Assembly: GCA_009692205.1 (NCBI GenBank)
Contig: SHZR01000004.1
Span: forward strand, 112,635 to 146,790
Reading direction: 5' to 3'
DNA from: Gemmatimonadota bacterium
Lineage (GTDB): Bacteria; Gemmatimonadota; Gemmatimonadetes; Longimicrobiales; Gaopeijiaceae
DNA: 34,156 nt
How positions within the stretch are numbered: position 1 is the stretch's first letter; every line of letters begins with the position of its first letter. A program made the translations under genes and the position numbers. Below the pieces are notes generated by a model that was not told the DNA's origin, searched no databases, and saw only the letters and a list, made by a program, of their open reading frames with translations. Shown here piece after piece: positions 24,501-30,523 of the stretch.

Positions 24501-26978
24501 ATGGGCAGCACGCGACTGGTAGGTGAGAACTACACCACGCCGGATCTCCTCGCGAAGGTGACGGGCCGCGCCAAATACGCGGAGGACTTCCGCGTGGACG
24601 GCATGCTGTTCGCGAAGCTCCTCCTGAGTCCGTTCCCTCACGCGCGCGTCCTGAGCGTGGACACGACCGCCGCGGAAGCGATGCCCGGAGTGCGCGGGAT
24701 CCTCCGAGCGGGCGAGCTGCCCGCACCTGCGGACACGGTGACGGACCTCGGCGAGACGATCCGCGCCAATCCAATGGGCGAGCGAGCGCTCACCGACGAG
24801 CCGGTCTATGCCGGAGAGCCGGTGCTCGCGGTCGCGGCCATCGACGAAGAGACCGCCGCCGCGGCGATCGAGGCGATCCGCATCGAATGGGAGCCGCTCC
24901 CGTTCGTGGTCGATCCGCTCGAGAGCCTCCGCCCCGATGGGCCGAACCCCCGTGAGCAGGGCAACAGCTGGGGCCGCGCGCCGTCCGAGGCGGGCGGGCC
25001 TCCGGGCGAATTGGTGGTCCAGTCCATCAAGTGGGCGAGCGCGGACTGGGGCGAAGTCGACGAAGGCCGGCTGCCGGAAGGTGACCACCAAACCGACTGG
25101 TCCTACGGCGATCTCGAGGCCGGCTTCCGCGACGCCGCGCTCGTGCTCGACGAGACGTTCTCCACGCCGAACAATCAGCACCATTGCCTGGAGACGCGCA
25201 CGGCGCTCGCGTATTGGCAGAACGGCAAGCTGTTCATGCACACCGGCACGCAGAGCGCGGTGCAGACCGTCGCATCGATCTCCCGCTGGATGAACCTCGA
25301 CCTGGCCGACGTCGTGCTCATTACCGAGTACACGGGCGGCGGCTTCGGTAGCAAGGCGACCGGCGCGGTGAGCTGCATGATCCCCGCGATGCTCGCCAGG
25401 AAGACGAACCAGGCCGTGATGATGCGAATCACGCGCGAAGAGGAGCAGATGATCGGCGGGCTGCGCCCGGCGGTGCACGGCCGCATCAAGGCCGGCTTCG
25501 CGCGCGACGGCCGCCTGCTCGCGGTCGACATGATGACCGTCGGCGAGAGCGCCGCATACGAAGCGCAGGGCGATGCGGGCACTTCTGGGCGCATCGTGTC
25601 GCTGGTCTATCAGCCGGCGGCGATGCGCATGCGTTCGACCACCGTGCTCACGAACACGCCGCCCCGGCGCGCGCAGAGCCAGCCGGGCGGATTCCAAGGC
25701 ATCATGCTCATGGAGCCGGTCGTCTGGAAGGCCGCGCGCGAGCTCGGCATCGATCAGGTGGCGATGCGCCGCCTCAACGCACCCGTGGGCAAGGCCCAGT
25801 TCGGGCCGCCGAGCGGCAACGGCACGCTGCCGCACGTCACCAGCAGCTTCCTCGTCGAATGCCTCGATCGCGGCGCCGAGCTCTTCGATTGGCCGACGCG
25901 CGTCGCGCGCTCCGGCCAGCGAAACGGATCCACCGTGCGCGGGGCCGGCGTGGCGGTCAGCTCGTTCGTCGCCGGATCGGTCGGGTTCGACGGGCTGTTC
26001 CTCATCACGCCCGAAGGGCGGATGATCGTCAAGTCGGGCATCGGCAACCTCGGCAACGAGAACGTCTTCGACGTGCACCGCGTGGCGGCGGAGATGATGG
26101 GCGTTCCGTGGGACAAGGTGGACATCCACTGGGGCGACACCGCCAACCACCTCCCGTGGACCTGCGTATCCGGTGGTAGCCAGACGACGCACGCGATGAC
26201 GCGGGCGGCCCACGCCGCCGCGACGGACGCCATCGCCAAGGCGAAGGAGATCGCAGCGCGCACCCTCGGCGGAAACGCCGCGGCGTATCGCGTCGCTGAC
26301 GAGCGAGTGTCGGACGGCGCGCGCAGCATGACGCTGGCCCAAGTCGCGCAGCAGGCGATCCGGCTCGGCGGCCGCTTCGACGGACACGAGCTGCCCGAGA
26401 ACATCAATCGGGTCACGACCACGGCTGCTACGGCGCTCGCCGGGCAGGGGCTCATGGGCGTCGCGCGGGATACGTATCCACGCGACGGCACCACGTTCGG
26501 GTTCGCCGCGGGGTTCGCGGAGGTCGAGGTGGACCTCGAGACCGGACGCTACAAGGTCCTCGACTTCACCGCCGTGGGTGACTCGGGCACGATCATCCAC
26601 CCGCGCAACTACGGCGGCCAGCTTCTCGGGCGCTCCGTGCTCGGGATGGGCCACGCGCTCGCGCAGAAGACGGTCTACGACCAGCACTACGGGCTCTCGC
26701 TCGCGAACCGGTTCTATCAGAACCGTCCGCCGACGATCCTCGATATTCCCCGCAACATGCAGTGGGATGCGGTGAACCTGCCCGATCCCGAGACACCGGT
26801 CGGCGCCAAGGGAATCGGCGAGCCGCCGGTGGCCGCCGGCGCGATGGCTATCCTCAATGCGCTGTCCGCCGCGCTGGGCGACGAGATCTACCGCAGGGCA
26901 CCCGTGACGCTCGACACCGTGCTCATGGCGCTCGAGCATGGGCGGCCCATGCAAGAGCCGCTCACGGCACACATATAG
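24501..26978 (+). CDS. Molybdopterin-binding catalytic subunit, cassette 2
   Basis: The 825-residue catalytic subunit starts at ATG 24501, after a gagggagg ribosome site in the tail of the previous gene. It is about 100 residues longer than its cassette 1 counterpart; one clear insertion is at about 150-205 (WGRAPSEAGG, ADWGEVDEGR). GGGFGSK (279-285) contacts the cofactor, and VGAKGIGEPP near 767-776 contains the catalytic glutamate (about Glu774). At the place where cassette 1 has RAPSEPQ, this protein reads RAQSQPGGFQG (390-400), so the active-site loop differs. The substrate range probably differs too. There is no signal peptide, so it must be exported with the Tat-bearing Fe-S subunit. 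Confidence 0.93.
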   Translation: MGSTRLVGENYTTPDLLAKVTGRAKYAEDFRVDGMLFAKLLLSPFPHARVLSVDTTAAEAMPGVRGILRAGELPAPADTVTDLGETIRANPMGERALTDEPVYAGEPVLAVAAIDEETAAAAIEAIRIEWEPLPFVVDPLESLRPDGPNPREQGNSWGRAPSEAGGPPGELVVQSIKWASADWGEVDEGRLPEGDHQTDWSYGDLEAGFRDAALVLDETFSTPNNQHHCLETRTALAYWQNGKLFMHTGTQSAVQTVASISRWMNLDLADVVLITEYTGGGFGSKATGAVSCMIPAMLARKTNQAVMMRITREEEQMIGGLRPAVHGRIKAGFARDGRLLAVDMMTVGESAAYEAQGDAGTSGRIVSLVYQPAAMRMRSTTVLTNTPPRRAQSQPGGFQGIMLMEPVVWKAARELGIDQVAMRRLNAPVGKAQFGPPSGNGTLPHVTSSFLVECLDRGAELFDWPTRVARSGQRNGSTVRGAGVAVSSFVAGSVGFDGLFLITPEGRMIVKSGIGNLGNENVFDVHRVAAEMMGVPWDKVDIHWGDTANHLPWTCVSGGSQTTHAMTRAAHAAATDAIAKAKEIAARTLGGNAAAYRVADERVSDGARSMTLAQVAQQAIRLGGRFDGHELPENINRVTTTAATALAGQGLMGVARDTYPRDGTTFGFAAGFAEVEVDLETGRYKVLDFTAVGDSGTIIHPRNYGGQLLGRSVLGMGHALAQKTVYDQHYGLSLANRFYQNRPPTILDIPRNMQWDAVNLPDPETPVGAKGIGEPPVAAGAMAILNALSAALGDEIYRRAPVTLDTVLMALEHGRPMQEPLTAHI

Positions 26979-26990
26979 GGAGAGACTGAC

Positions 26991-28004
26991 ATGGCGACCA
27001 TTCACGATGTGATCCCGCCGTTCCAGCTCTTCCAGCCCACCACGCTGGACGCCGCCGCGGACCTCGTGCGTGAGCACGGCGACGAAGCCTGGATCATGGC
27101 CGGCGGCATGGACTCGTTCGACTGGCTCAAGGACCGCACCAAGCGGACGGAAGCCGTCATCGATCTCAGCATGGTCGAGGAGCTCCGCGGCATCCGGGAG
27201 GTGGAGGGCGGCCTCGAGATCGGGGCGATGACCACGCTCACCGACGTGGCGGAGCATCCCGCGGTCCGCGACCGATTCGGCGTGCTCGCGCAGGCGGCGG
27301 CGCTCGTGGCATCGCCGCAGATCCGGCATCAAGGAACGCTCGGCGGCAACGTCTCACAGGATACCCGCTGCGCGTACTACCGGCGCGGCTGGACCTGCTA
27401 CCGCGCCGGCGGCAACATCTGCTACGCGGATACGCCCACGGCGATCAACCGCGAACACGCGATCCTCGGTGCCAGCCGCTGCGTGGCGGTGAGCCCGTCC
27501 GATACCGCGCCCGCGCTCGTAGCGCTCGATGCGCAGATGGTGATCCGGCGCGGGGGACAGGAGCGTGTCGTCGAGGCGGAGGACTACTTCGTCGGTCCTT
27601 CCCGCGACATCCGGCACATGACAGTGCTCGAGTCCGGCGACCTCCTCACGACCATCCGCATTCCCGCGACGTGGGCCGGCGCGCGGTTCTACTTCGAGAA
27701 GGTGCGCGACCGCGAGGTGTGGGACTTCCCGCTGGTCAACGTGGCGTCGGCCATCCGCGAGAACGGCGGTCGCATCACGGAGGCGCGCGTGGTCGTGGGC
27801 GCGGTAGCCGCCCATCCGCTGCGCCTCCATGACGTCGAGGAGTCGCTCGCCGGAGCGATGGTGAACGACGAGACGCTCGTGCGCGCAGGCGAGCTCGCGA
27901 TCCGGGGGGCACGGCCGCTCCGGTACAACGCCTACAAGGTGCCGCTCATGCGGAACCTCGTGAAGCGCGCGGTGCGCGGCGGACCGACTGGGACGACGGC
28001 GTAG
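26991..28004 (+). CDS. FAD-binding subunit with a complete [4Fe-4S] site (PaoB-like), cassette 2
   Basis: The 337-residue FAD subunit begins at ATG 26991, 12 bases after the catalytic gene, with ggagag upstream. AGGMDSFDWLKD (37-48) and SPQIRHQGTLGGN (108-120) bind FAD. Four cysteines, Cys127 (RCAYYR), Cys136 (WTCYRAG), Cys144 (NICYAD) and Cys164 (SRCVAV), match the four [4Fe-4S] ligands of PaoB and of the 4-hydroxybenzoyl-CoA reductase beta subunit. The C-terminal domain resembles CO dehydrogenase flavoprotein C-terminal domains and ends with RYNAYKVPLMRNLVKRAV. It completes a three-gene PaoABC-type cassette. No xdhC/paoD-like chaperone gene is found in this window. Confidence 0.93.
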   Translation: MATIHDVIPPFQLFQPTTLDAAADLVREHGDEAWIMAGGMDSFDWLKDRTKRTEAVIDLSMVEELRGIREVEGGLEIGAMTTLTDVAEHPAVRDRFGVLAQAAALVASPQIRHQGTLGGNVSQDTRCAYYRRGWTCYRAGGNICYADTPTAINREHAILGASRCVAVSPSDTAPALVALDAQMVIRRGGQERVVEAEDYFVGPSRDIRHMTVLESGDLLTTIRIPATWAGARFYFEKVRDREVWDFPLVNVASAIRENGGRITEARVVVGAVAAHPLRLHDVEESLAGAMVNDETLVRAGELAIRGARPLRYNAYKVPLMRNLVKRAVRGGPTGTTA

Positions 28005-28017
28005 ACAGCTGACGGAT

Positions 28018-28446
28018 CTGGTTAGCCGAAGTCGGGGGGCGGGCGGCGCAGCGCTCGCGCTCGTGGTGCTGTGCGGGTGTGTCGAGCCGCGCGAGCCCGC
28101 CGCTGGTTCGCCCGCGGACTCGGTCGCACGGTCTGCTGCCGACCTTCGCTGGCATCCGCTCGGAACCTGGGCCGGCAGCGGCGACCGTCAGACGGAGTCT
28201 TTCGATGTCCGCACGGGAACGCTCAAGCTCGTCTGGGAGACTTCCAACGAGCGCGCGCCCGGGCCGAGCACGTTTCGCGTCGAGCTCTACAGCGCGATCA
28301 GTGGAAGACCGCTGCAGACAATCGTGGATACAGTGGGCGTTGGCGTCGACTCGGCGTACGTTGCCGATGAGCCGCGGGTGTCGTATTTGGTGATCGAGTC
28401 AGGGGGGGTCGACTGGCGGGTGAGGCTGGAGGAGGGGGTGAGGTGA
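28018..28446 (+). CDS. Small predicted lipoprotein, unknown function, start unclear
   Basis: The frame is open from before 28000. No ATG, GTG or TTG precedes a hydrophobic stretch AALALVVLCGC, which ends in a good lipobox (LCGC). GTG 28063 is the first ordinary start but would remove the signal, so I use CTG 28018 as a compromise. The mature part shows WHPLGTWAGSG, then a beta-rich region (TGTLKLVWETSN, STFRVELYSA, SYLVIESGGVDWRV). The layout suggests a small periplasm-facing lipoprotein. I do not recognise a family. It lies on the same strand, shortly after the FAD subunit gene. Confidence 0.5.
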   Translation: MVSRSRGAGGAALALVVLCGCVEPREPAAGSPADSVARSAADLRWHPLGTWAGSGDRQTESFDVRTGTLKLVWETSNERAPGPSTFRVELYSAISGRPLQTIVDTVGVGVDSAYVADEPRVSYLVIESGGVDWRVRLEEGVR

Positions 28447-28469
28447 GGGGGACGCGCCCGCCAACTCCC

Positions 28470-28880
28470 TCAGTGCAGCAGCTCGAATCCGGCCGTCACG
28501 AAGTGCTCGTCGAACGCAAATGCCTGCGTGAGACGCTCGCGCCGCATCAACTCGAAGCTCACGGCATCCGCGAGCGAGAACGATTGATCCGCGAAGCGGT
28601 CGAGCCAGTTGGGTATCGCTTCGCTCACCAATGCGGCAGGTGTGTCCAGCCACTCGTAGCCGGGGTCGACGACCAACGAGGTGACCGAGGCGCGCGCCGC
28701 CGCGGGCCCCCGGCGCTCCATCGCTAGCGAGTGAAACTCCGCCAAAACCAGCACGCTGCTGGTCCACCGCACGCCCGCCGCGGCGTGCCGCCGCAATGTG
28801 GACACGGCACGCTGGTGGTGCTGATCTCGTGGCAACGCCAGGGCTACGAGGGCGCCCGTATCAACCCAGATCCGACTCAT
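28470..28880 (-). CDS. vapC: PIN-domain ribonuclease toxin, VapC family (module 2)
   Basis: The 136-residue PIN-fold toxin has the acidic catalytic residues Asp7 (WVDTGALV), Glu48 (LAEFH), Asp105 (SLADAVSF) and Asp124 (AFDEHF), all present. The start ATG 28880 overlaps the antitoxin stop by four bases (ATGA). It is the downstream gene of a two-gene unit, which is the usual order. The RNA target cannot be told. Confidence 0.9.
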   Translation of the reverse strand: MSRIWVDTGALVALALPRDQHHQRAVSTLRRHAAAGVRWTSSVLVLAEFHSLAMERRGPAAARASVTSLVVDPGYEWLDTPAALVSEAIPNWLDRFADQSFSLADAVSFELMRRERLTQAFAFDEHFVTAGFELLH

Positions 28881-29182
28881 CTGTCCTCACGCTGCTCACG
28901 CTCGAGCGCCTGGGCGAGGTATAAGTCATGGCGCTCGGAGAGATCGGCGGGGTCGTCAGGTGCGTCGCCGAATGCTCCGATCAGATTCTCCATCGACCCA
29001 CCGGGAGGCTGCGAGGTGAGCCTTTCGGCGGCGAGCGCGCGCAACCCCCGCCGGATGAGCTCGGTGCGTGGGAGCCCGGTCGACTCCACGAGCTGCTCCA
29101 GCAGATCGCGGTCCTGTCGGTCCAGGTAGACCTGAACCGGCTCCCGCACTCGATCGGGGTCTCGGCGTCGCTTGCTATACAT
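28877..29182 (-). CDS. vapB: Ribbon-helix-helix antitoxin, VapB-like (module 2)
   Basis: The 101-residue antitoxin begins at ATG 29182. After a basic N-terminus (MYSKRRRDPD), residues about 15-50 form a ribbon-helix-helix unit (EPVQVYLDRQDRDLLEQLV, then LPRTELIRRGLRALAAE). The acidic C-terminal 45 residues (DDPADLSERHD) would bind the toxin. Upstream is an AT-rich patch with TACAT/ATGTA half-sites, where autoregulation is likely. Confidence 0.86.
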   Translation of the reverse strand: MYSKRRRDPDRVREPVQVYLDRQDRDLLEQLVESTGLPRTELIRRGLRALAAERLTSQPPGGSMENLIGAFGDAPDDPADLSERHDLYLAQALEREQREDR

Positions 29183-29198
29183 GTGAATGTTAAATGTA
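29178..29198. promoter_or_regulatory. AT-rich inverted repeat at the vapB module 2 start (candidate operator)
   Basis: TACAT (29178-29182) and ATGTA (29194-29198) form inverted half-sites, with AATGT repeated twice in between. The left arm overlaps the antitoxin start. The AT content contrasts with the GC-rich surroundings. The regulatory role is inferred from the position. Confidence 0.4.
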
Positions 29199-29372
29199 CA
29201 CCTTCTCTATGAAAAGGTAAGGAGACATGGAGACGTCGAGGGGAGGAAACGAGCAACGCGGCGGCCCTCCGCTGCCGCCGCGCGGTCCGTGAATGGATCG
29301 CGTACCTTGGCACATGTTGATCCAGAACTTCCTCGTCGACCAGGCGATCATCGATCATCACTAGGAGGGGCC

Positions 29373-30431
29373 ATGAGAAGGAGAAAAGGGGCCGTGAGAA
29401 CGACGCTTGCGATCGGCGCGTTGGCTTGGTCCGTGGGACTGGGCGTGGCCCCACTCATGGGGCAGCAGGCCGCGATGCCGACCACCGTCGATGGGTTCCT
29501 GTCCGCAGCGAAGGATGCGGCAGGCACGAACTTCTCCGGGACGTTCCTCCGCCTGTGTGTGCCACCACCGCCGCCGAATCCCGCGGGCCGCGGCCGGGGC
29601 GGGGGTGGCGGCGGTGGAGGTGGAGGAAGGGGCGGCCCACCCCCGAGGGAGAGTTGGTACGCGGAGCCGGCGCAGGTCGGGGACAACCTCTACTTCCTCG
29701 GCACGATGGATCACAACTCGTTCGCGCTCGTTGCGGAGAGTGGCGACATCATCCTCATCGACGCGCTCTTCGACTACGCGACGCCGGCCGAGATCGTCGG
29801 GGGTCTCGAGACGCTCGGCCTCGATCCGAACGACGTCCGATACGTCGTGATCTCCCACGCACACGGCGACCACGACGGCGGCGTGAAGTACCTCCAGGAC
29901 AGGATCCCCGGCGTGACGATCCTATACGGCGAGGGCGACTGGCCCTCGGTGACGGCTCGGGGAGCAGCGGGTGCCGTGCGAAGCGGCCCGCAGAACGACG
30001 GCACCGATGGGCGCGTCGTCTCCGCCGGCGACCAGGACGTCTCGGTGCGGCTCGTCACGATGCCCGGGCACACACCGGGCACCCTGTCCTTCCTCTTCGA
30101 GTTCGAGGATGGCGGAGATCCGATTCGCGTAGCCTACGTCGGAGGCACTGCGATCTCGTTCACCAACACCGATCCCGCGTACTACGACGAGTATATCGAG
30201 TCCTCGGCGAAATTCGCGCACGCCGCCGAGGCGTTCGGCGCCACTGCGCTCATGTCGAACCACAGCGAGTTCGACCTCGGCTACCTCCGGTCGCACGCCG
30301 CCGCATCGCGCTCGAGCAGGGACGACGTGCCCAACCCCTACGACATCGGCGCGCAGGGTGTCGCGGACTACTTCGAGGTGGTCAGGTACTGCGCTTCAGC
30401 TGCCAAGCTCAGGGCGACGGGACGGCTGTGA
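29373..30431 (+). CDS. Exported metallo-beta-lactamase-fold hydrolase with a polyglycine linker
   Basis: The 352-residue protein starts at ATG 29373 with taggagggg at 29362-29370. The signal peptide is about 1-31 (TTLAIGALAWSVGLGVAPLMGQ). Before the catalytic domain comes an odd stretch: CVPPPPPNP (62-70) followed by a glycine/arginine run at about 72-88. The MBL fold follows, with HAHGDHDGG (162-170) as the zinc motif, VTMPGHTPGTLSF carrying another histidine, and MSNHSEFD near the C-terminus. The pattern resembles subclass B3-like or glyoxalase-II-like hydrolases that are exported. Beta-lactamase activity cannot be inferred. A candidate 16-codon leader frame ends in its ribosome site. Confidence 0.87.
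   Translation: MRRRKGAVRTTLAIGALAWSVGLGVAPLMGQQAAMPTTVDGFLSAAKDAAGTNFSGTFLRLCVPPPPPNPAGRGRGGGGGGGGGGRGGPPPRESWYAEPAQVGDNLYFLGTMDHNSFALVAESGDIILIDALFDYATPAEIVGGLETLGLDPNDVRYVVISHAHGDHDGGVKYLQDRIPGVTILYGEGDWPSVTARGAAGAVRSGPQNDGTDGRVVSAGDQDVSVRLVTMPGHTPGTLSFLFEFEDGGDPIRVAYVGGTAISFTNTDPAYYDEYIESSAKFAHAAEAFGATALMSNHSEFDLGYLRSHAAASRSSRDDVPNPYDIGAQGVADYFEVVRYCASAAKLRATGRL
29590..29636 (+). repeat. G-rich low-complexity tract encoding the polyglycine linker
   Basis: This stretch is almost entirely G with scattered C, T and A, in runs of up to five G, and encodes most of the glycine linker of the MBL-fold protein. It may fold as a G-quadruplex in DNA or RNA and could be prone to replication slippage. 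No function is shown. Confidence 0.6.
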
Positions 30432-30523
30432 GAGAGTAACGTCGGCGCCGATCCCAGCGTCGGGCCGGTGCTGGGGGTCCCAGTGTCGGAACGCCGTCCC
30501 TGTCTCCACGCTTCTGAGTGCCC

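Noticed and set aside
24456-27332. A very long minus-strand open frame (958 residues) opposite the cassette 2 catalytic gene
   Set aside because: It is Arg/His/Asp-rich with no family motif and lies exactly opposite a gene with clear domains; such frames are common in GC-rich DNA.
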